Assembly: GCA_002928515.1 (NCBI GenBank)
Contig: PERI01000001.1
Location: forward strand, 186,001 to 250,000
From: Hyphomicrobium sp.
Lineage (GTDB): Bacteria; Pseudomonadota; Alphaproteobacteria; Rhizobiales; Hyphomicrobiaceae
Length of the DNA stretch: 64,000 bases
Direction of reading: 5' to 3'
The notes beneath the pieces are model-generated. The model saw only the letters and a program-made list of their open reading frames with translations, was not told the origin of the DNA and searched no databases. Both the position numbers and the translations under genes were made by a program. Of this stretch, positions 34,182 to 42,994 are shown piece by piece (the first letter of the stretch is position 1; the number at the start of each line of letters is the position of its first letter).

Positions 34182-35639
34182 ATGAGCCAATTTGGAACGA
34201 CCCTTTCGATGACTTTAGGCACTGTCATTCCTCGTACGTTATTGACGTGGATCGGCATCGCCGTGCTGTCAGGCATGGGCGCGGTGTTCGCATGGAATTG
34301 GACTGCTGCGAGTGCCAATTGGGTCGAACACACACTCGTGGCGCAACGACAATTTTCGATGTTGTTAAGTTCGGCACAGGATTTGGAGCTCGGTCAGCGC
34401 GGCTATCTATTGACGAACGATACCGTCTATCTGGAGCCTTATGAGCGCGCAAAATCATCGATTGATAAAATTTACTCTGACTTAGCTGTACTGGTCGAAG
34501 ACAACGACGAACAAGTTGCAACGCTCAAGCGCATTCGTCCGCTGATCGATCAAAGAATTACGATTATCGAAGATAGTCTTGCGCATATGCGCGCTGGGCG
34601 CACGGATGAAGCGCTGGCTGTTCCCAAGAGCGGTGCTGGCAAGGCCGTTATGGATCAATTGCGCTCTGAGATTGAAACGGCTCAGAATAAAGAAATTTCG
34701 CTTTATAATGTGCGCCAAGATGCTTTTGATCGGCAGAAGTTTTGGCTGCTTGCAGCTCTGCTTTCGACGTTGATTGCATCGGCGGGGTTGGCGCTTCTAT
34801 CGCTTATTCGCGAAAAGGAACGCATTGCTTCGCTGGAGCAATCGTCCAAAACGCTCGCGCTGGTCAATCGATCATTAGAGCGTCGCGTTACGGAACGGAC
34901 TGAAGAATTGGCTATCGAGCGCGACCGCGCCGAAGCTGAAAAGGAACGTGCTGAAGGGCTGTTGCGCGATGTTACGCATCGCATCGGTAACACGTTGGCG
35001 CTCGTCGTCGGCTTTCTTAATCTACATATTCGTCACGCAAGCGATCCGATGTCGATCAAAACGCTTACGGGTGCTCGCTCACGTGTGCACGCGATTGCAA
35101 GCGCTCAACGGCGTATCAACGTGACCAACGACCTCGACTTGGTGCGGATAGATTCGCTCGTGGAGTCTGTGATCGGTGATTTAGCCGCTACTATGAACGA
35201 CGATAATATCGAGATTAAAGTCGATATTCCGCCATTGTTGGCCGCAGCTCAGGTTGCGACGTCGTTATGTGTATTGACGCAAGAATTCGTGATGAATTCG
35301 ACGAAGCATGCGTATCGTGAAGGTGACAAAGGTCTCATCACCGTTCAGCTCGCGAAGGCCGATAAGGGTAGCGTTCTGAAGATCACCGACGATGGTCGAG
35401 GGATGGCAGACGACGATGATGATGGTGACGGCGAAGAAGCTGATGAGAAAGACGGCCGTGAAGGCCTAGGCGCGCAAATTGCCAAGTTACTTTCGCGTCA
35501 GTTCAATGGTGAAATAAGCTATCAATCGGTAACATCTGATGCCGAGCGGCCGGGCACGCAAGTTATAGTGACGCTGCCTGATTTGAAATTAACAGTTGCT
35601 GCTGACGAGCCGCACGTCGATTTAGAAAAGGCCAGCTAA
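34182..35639 (+). CDS. CHASE3-domain sensor histidine kinase (HisKA_2/HWE-like)
   Basis: 485 residues: a membrane helix (about 20-40), an extracytoplasmic CHASE3 domain (41-185), a second helix (187-208), a coiled coil, and a kinase core with His266 in RDVTHRIGNTLALV. The N-box has NSTKHAYREG and the G-box DDGRGMADD; an acidic insert (DDDDDGDGEEADEKD) separates it from the next G-box. Kinases of this group feed the PhyR pathway (PhyK, PakF), and the gene lies in the stress locus, so it is a good candidate for PhyR input. The signal is unknown. Confidence 0.86.
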   Translation: MSQFGTTLSMTLGTVIPRTLLTWIGIAVLSGMGAVFAWNWTAASANWVEHTLVAQRQFSMLLSSAQDLELGQRGYLLTNDTVYLEPYERAKSSIDKIYSDLAVLVEDNDEQVATLKRIRPLIDQRITIIEDSLAHMRAGRTDEALAVPKSGAGKAVMDQLRSEIETAQNKEISLYNVRQDAFDRQKFWLLAALLSTLIASAGLALLSLIREKERIASLEQSSKTLALVNRSLERRVTERTEELAIERDRAEAEKERAEGLLRDVTHRIGNTLALVVGFLNLHIRHASDPMSIKTLTGARSRVHAIASAQRRINVTNDLDLVRIDSLVESVIGDLAATMNDDNIEIKVDIPPLLAAAQVATSLCVLTQEFVMNSTKHAYREGDKGLITVQLAKADKGSVLKITDDGRGMADDDDDGDGEEADEKDGREGLGAQIAKLLSRQFNGEISYQSVTSDAERPGTQVIVTLPDLKLTVAADEPHVDLEKAS

Positions 35640-35655
35640 AGCTGACCTTTTCATT
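35626..35655. terminator. Hairpin between convergent kinase and response regulator genes
   Basis: AAAAGGCCAGCT (35626-35637) and AGCTGACCTTTT (35640-35651), one mismatch, overlapping the kinase stop codon and followed by CATTT. Likely bidirectional. Confidence 0.65.
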
Positions 35656-36104
35656 TAAGCGTAATTATCTTGCGAGCTCCAACGTTGCGTGAAGTGCGGT
35701 GCCAATACTAGCCCGTGAGGCTTGTTTCGTTTTGGTTTGCCTTCTACCAAACACTCGCTAAGAAACGTGATGGCTGCTTTCAAGCCGTGCTCAGAGTATG
35801 GCTTTGTCACAAGCCCGCAGGCTTTCGCAAAGTCACTTGGAATACGATCTGGGTTTGAGGTCGTGAAAAGTACCGCAACCTGACCTTCTTCCGCCAATTT
35901 TCGAGCTGCATCAGGACCTGTTGGCCCATCTTTCAAATTCACGTCAACGAGGGCTAAATCAGGCTGCTTGCGACTAGCCAATGCAATCGCGTCGCTTGAT
36001 GATGCAGCTATGCCCACGACATTATGGCCGAGTTCACGGATGATGCATTCCAGCTCAACCGCTAGGATGGCCTCATCCTCTACGATTAAAATGTTTAACG
36101 TCAC
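35655..36104 (-). CDS. Single-domain response regulator of the stress locus
   Basis: 149-residue receiver with a short Lys/Arg-rich tail. Acidic residues lie in VEDE (8-11), phosphoacceptor Asp54 in LVDVNLKDG, Thr82 in LFTTSN, Lys101 followed by PY (KPY instead of KPF). The VDVNLKDG and KPY features resemble the FAT GUY response regulators (such as SdrG) that take part in general stress signalling. An EcfG promoter with 17-base spacing lies upstream. Confidence 0.85.
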   Translation of the reverse strand: MTLNILIVEDEAILAVELECIIRELGHNVVGIAASSSDAIALASRKQPDLALVDVNLKDGPTGPDAARKLAEEGQVAVLFTTSNPDRIPSDFAKACGLVTKPYSEHGLKAAITFLSECLVEGKPKRNKPHGLVLAPHFTQRWSSQDNYA

Positions 36105-36184
36105 CGTAATATTCCTTTGTTTTCGGTTTTGCCGGTCGCTTCAGAGCGCCTACTCCGGGCGCCGACTTCGCCTACAAATGTGCT

Positions 36185-36210
36185 AACGTCATATTCGGCG
36201 TGATGGTTCC
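36185..36210 (-). promoter_or_regulatory. EcfG promoter of the single-domain response regulator
   Basis: On the minus strand GGAAC (36206-36210), 17 bases, CGTT (36185-36188). Both hexamer parts are exact. Leader about 74 bases. Confidence 0.8.
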
Positions 36211-36249
36211 CTCAGCGTCAATCTGGCTTGGCGGGATCAGGACTGATCG

Positions 36250-38358
36250 TCAATTCTTATTGACAGACAGTTGTCCTATATTTGCCATCGGTGCGGTTAA
36301 ATTCCAACGAACGCCGTCTGCGGCAAAATTTATTGTGGATGAAGCTTTGAGACCTTGAGCGACAAAACGCTCGATCACGGCCATGCCATACCCGCGAGGC
36401 GCGGTTTCTTGGCACGATGGACCGCCGACTTCTGTCCAAGACATCGAGAAATCGTCGTTCGGCTCCACTTTCCAAGTGAGTAGAATTTCGCCCGATGCCG
36501 TGGAAAGAGCACCGTGTGCGAGTGCATTCAATGTCAGCTCGGCAAACGCCATTCCTAGTGTTTGGGCAACTTGGGGATCAACAGCAATGTCAGGCCCTTC
36601 TATTTTGACGCGCTTGATGCCGTCGTGGGCGATGGCTTTGATTTCGGCCTTGGCCAGATCGCACAAATCGATATCGCGCCAGTCAGCAGCAACGATTAAA
36701 TCTTGAGAGGCCGCGAGGCCGGCGACACGCAAAGAAAAATTATGGACGTGGCTTTGCACATCGGTTGCGTCGCGGGCTGTCAAACGCGACATGGCAAGAA
36801 TGAGAGCCAGCATGTTTTTCGAGCGGTGCGAAATTTCACGCAATAATGCGCCGGTATGTTCGGCGTTTTCTTTTTGTGCTGTGATGTCGAAGTTGACGCC
36901 GACAACACGGCGTGGACGACCTTCCTCGTCCGGCACCATGGACCCTTTGCCAGCAAGCCAGCGCGTCGATCCGTCAGGACGATTGTAGCGAAATTCCAAG
37001 GAAAAAGCAGGATTTTCGGCTGATAGTTTCGATAGGGCATCGGTAATGAGCTGGCGATTTTCTTCGTGAACATGGGAGATGAATTCTTGTACGGATGGGG
37101 CGCGTTCACCGCGTGGCAATCCGGTCAAATCGAATTGAACGGGGTCCCATGTCATCGTGTCGGTTGCGCGATCCCATTCCCAAACGCCCATGCCGCCGGC
37201 ATCGAGCGCCATGCGTAGGCGGTAATCGCTTTCGGCGAGCTCAGATTTGCGACGCGCTAATTCCGCTGTCGTTTCGACCAGAACGTTATTCAGGTCGCGA
37301 ATTTCACTGATGCTTGTAGATAGGGGTAGATTGACTACGCCGGTTGCGAGCGCGCGCGCGTTGGCAGATAATTGTGAAACTGATTTTGAAAGTTGATTGG
37401 CCAATAACGATGTGACGCCGATGGCCAGCGTGCCGAGCGTCAGCGCAATGCCGATGAAGCGGTTCCAATCCCGGTTCATCTCTTGTTCGACAATTTCGAC
37501 AGGTGCATGCGTTGAGACACGCCAACCGGTACTTTTATTGTGCGTGTAAGCTTGCAGCAAAGGCGTACCGCGTAAGCCTTTGGCGCGAATAACGCCAGAA
37601 TTCCCAGTGTTTCTCGCAGATGCTGCGAGTACATCAGCACTTAGGGTTTGACCGAAGTAAAGTGCAAAATCCTTCGAGTGGGCAATGATGCGGTTGTTGC
37701 GATCGGCGATGGTTGAAATCCAAATATTTTCGCCGTCGTCGGTATCGACCGCTTGGCTCAGAAATGACGGTGGAATGCGGGCTTGCAATACCAGTGGCGT
37801 AGATTTTGAAACGTCTATTCGGATCCATGCGCTGATGCCTGCGACTTCACCCGTTTTCGGGAGATCGGTGAATTTTGCAGTATTGGACGCCAAGGCTGCA
37901 AAGGCAATTTGGTCGTCACCCCGCGTTGCTAGGTCAGCGGGTAAAGCTGCATTGGCTTTGCCGAGCGGAGAGAGCGTTTTATCCCTTATGACGACATCGA
38001 CACCGGTGCCTTCTAAACTCATGCGCGTTTGTTCGTAGAACGTCGCGTAGTCTTTGCGCGCAAGGGCAGGGGACGTTGCGAGGGCTTTCAGGGTTGCCAA
38101 TAAGCCTGTGACCACGTTGTCGGTAGCCAAAGCTAAAACATCTGCGCGTGCTTGGGCGTTGCGTTCGATTTTCTCTCGAGCGTTATCGATTTGGCGGGCG
38201 ACTAGCCAACCGCTTATCGTGACGGCAGGTACGAGAACAGCAAGCACCATGGCAATGAGGTGCCAGGAAATGGGGCATGGTTTTGGTGCCCACAAGTTGG
38301 GCGCTTCTGATGGTGCTTCACCGCCGCCAAATTTTCGATCGCCCTCCAAGCTGTTCAT
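36250..38358 (-). CDS. HWE sensor histidine kinase with dCache-like sensor, HAMP and PAS
   Basis: 702 residues: a membrane helix (about 32-54), a large periplasmic dCache-type sensor (55-300), a second helix (about 302-322), a HAMP-like linker, a PAS domain (about 378-500) with the PAC motif RRVVGVNFDIT, and an HWE kinase core. The phosphoacceptor His511 is in ISHRSKNML, the N-box has Asn611, and the family's W-x-E is SWTEVGGP (641-643). HWE kinases are known inputs of the PhyR pathway. It has its own exact EcfG promoter and a leader hairpin that covers its ribosome-binding site. Confidence 0.9.
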   Translation of the reverse strand: MNSLEGDRKFGGGEAPSEAPNLWAPKPCPISWHLIAMVLAVLVPAVTISGWLVARQIDNAREKIERNAQARADVLALATDNVVTGLLATLKALATSPALARKDYATFYEQTRMSLEGTGVDVVIRDKTLSPLGKANAALPADLATRGDDQIAFAALASNTAKFTDLPKTGEVAGISAWIRIDVSKSTPLVLQARIPPSFLSQAVDTDDGENIWISTIADRNNRIIAHSKDFALYFGQTLSADVLAASARNTGNSGVIRAKGLRGTPLLQAYTHNKSTGWRVSTHAPVEIVEQEMNRDWNRFIGIALTLGTLAIGVTSLLANQLSKSVSQLSANARALATGVVNLPLSTSISEIRDLNNVLVETTAELARRKSELAESDYRLRMALDAGGMGVWEWDRATDTMTWDPVQFDLTGLPRGERAPSVQEFISHVHEENRQLITDALSKLSAENPAFSLEFRYNRPDGSTRWLAGKGSMVPDEEGRPRRVVGVNFDITAQKENAEHTGALLREISHRSKNMLALILAMSRLTARDATDVQSHVHNFSLRVAGLAASQDLIVAADWRDIDLCDLAKAEIKAIAHDGIKRVKIEGPDIAVDPQVAQTLGMAFAELTLNALAHGALSTASGEILLTWKVEPNDDFSMSWTEVGGPSCQETAPRGYGMAVIERFVAQGLKASSTINFAADGVRWNLTAPMANIGQLSVNKN

Positions 38359-38362
38359 AGAA

Positions 38363-38380
38363 ATCTCCGCCGCCGGAGAT
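38363..38380 (-). promoter_or_regulatory. Leader hairpin covering the ribosome-binding site of the HWE kinase
   Basis: On the minus strand ATCTCCG (38374-38380) pairs with CGGAGAT (38363-38369) around a four-base loop. The GGAG at 38365-38368, six bases before the ATG, is inside the stem, so it is sequestered when the hairpin forms. Confidence 0.6.
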
Positions 38381-38491
38381 CCGTGAAAGCTGGCGCTACC
38401 GCGCTTGAAAACAACATTCTTATTGCAGACACATCTTTAATTTAGACTTCTGTGAATGGCTTCGCAGAAGAACCCCTTACGCCATTAGTCA

Positions 38492-38516
38492 AACGTTGGG
38501 CGCGATGTTTTGTTCC
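38492..38516 (-). promoter_or_regulatory. EcfG promoter of the HWE kinase
   Basis: On the minus strand GGAAC (38512-38516), 16 bases, CGTT (38492-38495): exact match. Leader about 127 bases, which includes the hairpin at 38363-38380. Confidence 0.86.
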
Positions 38517-38621
38517 ACTCTCGTTGAAAAATTATCTCGTGCGGAGTGTTAAGCCAGGATGGCGCCTAAGCTATTGAATAATATATTTTTTTCGTATTAT
38601 TTTGCTAAACATCGATCATTT

Positions 38622-38768
38622 TTAAGTTCTATGAGTGTTGATGGTCTTTTGTTTGGAAGGCGTTGCCATGCGTTCGCCTTTGCCTTCGAGAATGAGGAAG
38701 GCTCCAATGATCATGGCATTCGCTAGCGTTAATGACGTGAGCACCAGCAAGACTAAAGTCGGGGTCAT
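38622..38768 (-). CDS. 48-residue single-pass membrane protein, unknown
   Basis: ATG 38768 after AAGGAATTCGCA; one hydrophobic helix (about 5-27) and a basic C-terminal tail. The frame is open further upstream without support. The surrounding DNA is AT-rich. No family recognised. Confidence 0.5.
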   Translation of the reverse strand: MTPTLVLLVLTSLTLANAMIIGAFLILEGKGERMATPSKQKTINTHRT

Positions 38769-39078
38769 TGCGAATTCCTTATACTGGTCTAGCTCATGCG
38801 ATGAGCTGAATAATCCATCAGATATGCCCACAACGCTGGCGGGAGATGAAAGTTTCCGATCTCAATTTTCCGCATGTGTCTCAGTCTTCACTTTAAGCCA
38901 TGACGCAATGACGATTTTTGAAATTTTTCGAGTCACTTCGCACAAGTTGCTAAATCGTTAGCGACTATGGATTAGCGACTATGGAACTGATCCTAAGTCC
39001 GCGGCGTTCTCACATCGGATTGCACGTTCAATAGATTGCAATTTTGTGCGCATCTGATGTGGTTTAGGGAGCACCGTC
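38769..39078. other. Intergenic region between two small divergent genes
   Basis: 310 bases. It contains an EcfG promoter for the plus-strand gene (38983-39008) and otherwise no recognisable gene. No promoter was identified for the minus-strand membrane peptide. Confidence 0.5.
38983..39008 (+). promoter_or_regulatory. EcfG promoter of the anti-sigma-like small protein
   Basis: GGAAC (38983-38987), 17 bases, CGTT (39005-39008). Leader about 64 bases to ATG 39079. Confidence 0.78.
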
Positions 39079-39333
39079 ATGCACGTCACACAGGCCGATA
39101 TCAGCGATTATGTTGCAGGGAGACTAGACGAAACGCAACGCGAACGTATGACTCGCCTGATTGCTCACAATGACGATGTGCGACACGCCGTGTCTCGTGC
39201 TCGGCGCGCAGTTCAATCCGTCGAGCGCCGCTTATCGTTACGATCTAACGATCCTGCTATTGTTGCGTGCGATCAGCGTCGTGAAAAGCTCTTTGCGACC
39301 TGGCAATCGAACGTACAGCGCATGCAAGCTTGA
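39079..39333 (+). CDS. Small anti-sigma-factor-like helical protein
   Basis: 84 residues. The N-terminus ISDYVAGRLDETQRERMTRLIAHND resembles the first helices of anti-sigma factors of the zinc-binding type, but the HxxxCxxC zinc motif and a membrane segment are absent. GGGAG lies eight bases before ATG 39079. Having an EcfG promoter, it may be a further regulator of the stress response; this is inference. Confidence 0.6.
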   Translation: MHVTQADISDYVAGRLDETQRERMTRLIAHNDDVRHAVSRARRAVQSVERRLSLRSNDPAIVACDQRREKLFATWQSNVQRMQA

Positions 39334-39366
39334 ATTCTATCGTAAATGTTGCCGACCGAAATCGAT

Positions 39367-39738
39367 CTATATTTTGGGTATGGATACGGTCGGCTTAACA
39401 TCGAGCACGCGCTGCCCGGTTTCCACATCGAGGATCGCTATTCCTGTGCCTTCCTGGCCTTCGTAATGAACAGCCAATCTATTTCCTGATAGCGATATTG
39501 AAACGATCTTTGCCCCGTTCGGTAATTCGAATGCGATAGATCCGCCCGAGCTTAAAGGTATTGTCGCCGTAGGCTGACCGATTTGGGCATTCTTGCTGGA
39601 TTGTGTGACGATGCCGACAACAACGGCTGCCAACGCAACCAAAATGAGTATTCCAAGACCCACAACTAAGATCTTCAGGTTGCGCTGAAGACGTTGTTCG
39701 CGCAAGTGTTTGTCGTCGTGGCGCTCGGCATCCGTCAT
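39367..39738 (-). CDS. Conserved single-pass membrane protein (possibly DUF6476)
   Basis: 123 residues: a charged N-terminus, one membrane helix (about 23-45) and a periplasmic beta-rich domain with LPNGAKIVSISLSGNRLAVHY. Small proteins of this form next to rluD are common in Hyphomicrobiales; my recollection of the family name is uncertain. Divergent from rluD with 55 bases between. Function is unknown. Confidence 0.65.
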   Translation of the reverse strand: MTDAERHDDKHLREQRLQRNLKILVVGLGILILVALAAVVVGIVTQSSKNAQIGQPTATIPLSSGGSIAFELPNGAKIVSISLSGNRLAVHYEGQEGTGIAILDVETGQRVLDVKPTVSIPKI

Positions 39739-39793
39739 AGGTATTCCTCGATTTCGATGTGCCGTGCGGCCTGTAAATTTGAATGGATAAACT

Positions 39794-40858
39794 GTGTCGC
39801 CTCAGCCCGATACAAAAGTTCGCTACCGTTTCGAGGCCGGTCCTGGAGATGCGGGAATTCGGCTGGACCGTTGGCTTGCGACACACATACCTGACGTCAG
39901 CCGTGCTCGCATCCAGGCGTTGATTAAGCAGGGTTCTGTTGAAAGCGACGTCACCATAAAAGACGCAAAGACGGCGGTCAAATCCGGTGCCACATATTTC
40001 GTGACTTTACCGGAAGCTGAGCCCTCGCATATTGCCGCTCAACCGATCGATCTTACTATTGTTTACGAAGACAAAGATTTGATCGTGATCGATAAACCTC
40101 CTGGTCTTGTTGTGCATCCTGCTGCTGGGCACGCCGATGGCACGCTCGTCAATGCGCTCGTTGCCCACTGCGGTGATAGTTTATCTGGCATCGGTGGCAT
40201 TAAACGACCTGGGATCGTTCATCGTTTAGACAAAGATACGTCCGGGATACTTGTGGTCGCCAAAAACGATGCCGCGCATCAAAGTCTGGCCGAGCAATTC
40301 AAAAGTCATGGTCAAGATGGACGACTACATCGCGCATATCTTGCGCTGGCATGGGGCGTGCCGGTGCGTCCAAAGGGAGTGATCGATGTGCCGTTGTCGC
40401 GCAGCACATCCAACCGCACGAAAATTTCTGTTGAGCGAGGAGATAGCGGTCGTCATGCCGTGACCCATTATGAGGTGTTGGAAGCTTTCGAAGATGGCAA
40501 AGGTGTGCCATGTGCTTCGCTCATTCGGCTGGTCCTTGAGACCGGAAGAACCCATCAAATTCGTGTGCATTTAGCGCATATCCGCCATCCGATTTTGGGG
40601 GATAGCGTTTATGGCACCGGATTCAAGACGGCTTCTGCTCGCTTGACCCCTGCCGCAGAAGCTGCGGTGAATGGTTTGAGGCGTCAGGCACTGCATGCCA
40701 AGGATTTGTCATTCGAACATCCGCGAACTGGCAAAATCATGAATTTTTCTAGTGACTTACCAGACGATATTGCGTCCGTGCTCGCCGCACTTCGTAAGTC
40801 TGCTCCGGTCAAAAAACCGACGGAAAAAGTACGTGCGCCGCGTTCACCTAAGCGTTGA
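39794..40858 (+). CDS. rluD: 23S rRNA pseudouridine synthase RluD-type
   Basis: 354 residues: an N-terminal S4 RNA-binding domain (about 18-78) and a pseudouridine synthase domain with the active-site motif HRLDKDTSG (about 141-149) and GRTHQIRVHL later. RluD makes the pseudouridines of helix 69. The start is GTG 39794. A basic tail (KKPTEKVRAPRSPKR) extends the C-terminus. Followed by rpoH on the same strand, a common order in alphaproteobacteria. Confidence 0.92.
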   Translation: MSPQPDTKVRYRFEAGPGDAGIRLDRWLATHIPDVSRARIQALIKQGSVESDVTIKDAKTAVKSGATYFVTLPEAEPSHIAAQPIDLTIVYEDKDLIVIDKPPGLVVHPAAGHADGTLVNALVAHCGDSLSGIGGIKRPGIVHRLDKDTSGILVVAKNDAAHQSLAEQFKSHGQDGRLHRAYLALAWGVPVRPKGVIDVPLSRSTSNRTKISVERGDSGRHAVTHYEVLEAFEDGKGVPCASLIRLVLETGRTHQIRVHLAHIRHPILGDSVYGTGFKTASARLTPAAEAAVNGLRRQALHAKDLSFEHPRTGKIMNFSSDLPDDIASVLAALRKSAPVKKPTEKVRAPRSPKR

Positions 40859-41058
40859 ATTGATCGGCATTGCGCACTGTCTGTCACAGATCAGTGATCG
40901 AATTGACCGGGAGCGGATCTCGACGTTGCGCGTTTTACACCTATGTAACGTGCCATCGTGGGGACCCGAAGTTACACTCTCGACAGCGCGTAGTGAGGCG
41001 TAACTCTGAGGAATGCCGTGCCGAACCGGAAACGGGCTAAGGGCGGCAATAAGGGGTA

Positions 41059-41961
41059 ATGGCAACTAAAGCACTTCCGACACTGAATGGTGGTTCGCTT
41101 GGCCTTTCGCGGTATCTCGAAGAGATCCGTAAATTTCCTATGCTCGAGCCAAACGAAGAATACATGCTGGCCAAGCGTTGGCAGGAACATGAAGATTCGG
41201 ATGCCGCTGAGAAGCTGGTCACATCGCATTTGCGATTGGTGGCGCGCATCGCCATGGGTTATCGCGGCTATGGATTGCCGATTGGCGAAGTCATCTCCGA
41301 AGGTAACGTCGGCTTGATGCAAGCTGTGAAGCGTTTCGAGCCCGACAAAGGTTTCCGCTTGGCAACCTACGCGATGTGGTGGATCCGCGCTTCGATCCAG
41401 GAGTACATTTTGCGCTCGTGGAGCTTGGTGAAAATGGGCACCACGGCTGCGCAGAAGAAGTTGTTCTTCAATCTGCGGCGCGCCAAGAGCCAGCTTCAGG
41501 CGCTTGAAGACGGCGACATGAAGCCTGAAACTGTGAAGAAGATTGCAACCAAACTCGGCGTCTCCGAGGGTGATGTGATCAGCATGAATCGACGCCTTGG
41601 CGGCGATGCATCTTTGAATGCACCTTTGAGGGCTGATTCCGAATCTGGCGAGTGGCAAGACTGGCTGGTTGACGATACGCCGACGCAAGAAGATCGCTTG
41701 GTCGAGAGCGAAGAGATAAAGCAGCGTCGGTCTTACCTTACGTCGGCGATGGCTGTCCTTAACGACCGCGAACGTCGTGTGTTCGAGGCTCGCCGTTTGT
41801 CGGAGGATCCTGCCACACTAGAGGATCTGTCCACCGAGTTCGGCGTTAGCCGCGAACGCATTCGCCAAATTGAGGTGCGTGCCTTCGAAAAGGTCCAAAA
41901 AGCGGTGACGGCATCGGCCAAGCGAGAAGAGCTCCCGACTGGGCGCCTCGCTTCCGCTTGA
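41059..41961 (+). CDS. rpoH: Heat-shock sigma factor sigma-32
   Basis: 300 residues with sigma regions 1.2, 2 and 4. The RpoH box QKKLFFNLRR (about 134-143) is diagnostic. Region 2.4 (YAMWWIRASIQEYILRSWSLVK) and the region 4 HTH (LSTEFGVSRERIRQIEVRAF) are complete. It directs chaperone and protease genes. A 200-base leader separates it from rluD; I could not name a promoter in it. A strong hairpin follows. Confidence 0.96.
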   Translation: MATKALPTLNGGSLGLSRYLEEIRKFPMLEPNEEYMLAKRWQEHEDSDAAEKLVTSHLRLVARIAMGYRGYGLPIGEVISEGNVGLMQAVKRFEPDKGFRLATYAMWWIRASIQEYILRSWSLVKMGTTAAQKKLFFNLRRAKSQLQALEDGDMKPETVKKIATKLGVSEGDVISMNRRLGGDASLNAPLRADSESGEWQDWLVDDTPTQEDRLVESEEIKQRRSYLTSAMAVLNDRERRVFEARRLSEDPATLEDLSTEFGVSRERIRQIEVRAFEKVQKAVTASAKREELPTGRLASA

Positions 41962-42003
41962 CGGGCGCGCAAGCGAAGCGTAGGGCTGATCGGCTTTAAT
42001 GAC

Positions 42004-42040
42004 ATGGCGGCACTCTTACAGTGCCGCCATTGTTATGTTT
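42004..42040 (+). terminator. Intrinsic terminator after rpoH
   Basis: Eleven-base perfect stem ATGGCGGCACT (42004-42014) and AGTGCCGCCAT (42020-42030), loop CTTAC, then TGTTATGTTT. It excludes the upstream ATG 41999 as the start of the next gene. Confidence 0.85.
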
Positions 42041-42061
42041 GCCTCAGCTATTGAGACCGAT

Positions 42062-42994
42062 ATGCGCCGCAGCTTTGCTTTGGTTTACAATGCTCGTGCT
42101 GGAATTGCGCTGCCGCGCCGATTAGATGGCGTGGTCGGTCATTTGCGCGAATATGGCTGTGATGTTTTTCAGCTTGCAGCACGGACAGCGGCTGAGGCGA
42201 CCGATCGCGTCGCAGAGGCGGCGGCTCGCGGGATTTGCGATGCGGTGATTGCCGCTGGTGGTGATGGCACATTTCGCGCCGTCGCGGCCGGTGCTGCCGG
42301 GACGCACCTTCCTGTCGGCCTGATCCCATTAGGTACCGGCAATGTGCTGGCGCACGAAGTTGCGATGAGCAAAAACGTGCGCACCATCGCCAACGTGTTG
42401 GTGCGCGGCCCGGTTATTGGCGCTCAAGCCGGGCTTGTTAACGGCGCACCGTTTTTTCTTATGGTTGGCGCTGGGTTCGATGCGCGCGTTGTCGCCGGAC
42501 TGGATTACGCTTCGAAACGTGCTTTCGGGCGCGCTGCTTATATGATGCCGGTGTTGCGGACGCTGCGCCGAGGGCCAGAGCGATTTGACGTGTCCGTCGA
42601 TGGTGAGGCTTATCAAGCCAGTTGGGTCATCGTCACGCGGGCCAGTCATTTCGGCGGATCGTTCAAGCTTACGCGCGACACGTGCGTTGGTGTCGATCAT
42701 CTCATCGCCGTTGTCATTGACGCTCGAACACGGCTTGAATTGATTGTTGCGGCACTGGCGTTGCCACTCGGTCGCTTACTCGATTCTGCCACGCGCCCTT
42801 CCTTTGTGCGAACGATGACCGCGCGCAAAGTGGAGATTGGTCGTCTTTCTGGGGCGGCTGTCGAAGTGGACGGCGACGTTGCGGGCTCGACGCCAGTCGT
42901 CATTACCAGCGAAGGTCCGGTTGTTCGGCTCATTGTGCCTGAGCGTTATGTTGCTGATGTTTCGAATCGTCATGCGAATCACGTACACTCTTAG
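42062..42994 (+). CDS. Diacylglycerol/lipid kinase family protein
   Basis: 310 residues with the DAGK catalytic motifs AAGGDGTFRAV (about 65-75) and IPLGTGNVLAHE (about 92-103), and MVGAGFDARVV. The family includes bacterial lipid and sphingosine-like kinases; the lipid substrate is not determined. The start is set at ATG 42062, giving the conserved FALVYNARAG N-terminus and lying after the rpoH terminator. ATG 42035 is possible. A small hairpin (42985-43005) overlaps its stop. Confidence 0.85.
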   Translation: MRRSFALVYNARAGIALPRRLDGVVGHLREYGCDVFQLAARTAAEATDRVAEAAARGICDAVIAAGGDGTFRAVAAGAAGTHLPVGLIPLGTGNVLAHEVAMSKNVRTIANVLVRGPVIGAQAGLVNGAPFFLMVGAGFDARVVAGLDYASKRAFGRAAYMMPVLRTLRRGPERFDVSVDGEAYQASWVIVTRASHFGGSFKLTRDTCVGVDHLIAVVIDARTRLELIVAALALPLGRLLDSATRPSFVRTMTARKVEIGRLSGAAVEVDGDVAGSTPVVITSEGPVVRLIVPERYVADVSNRHANHVHS

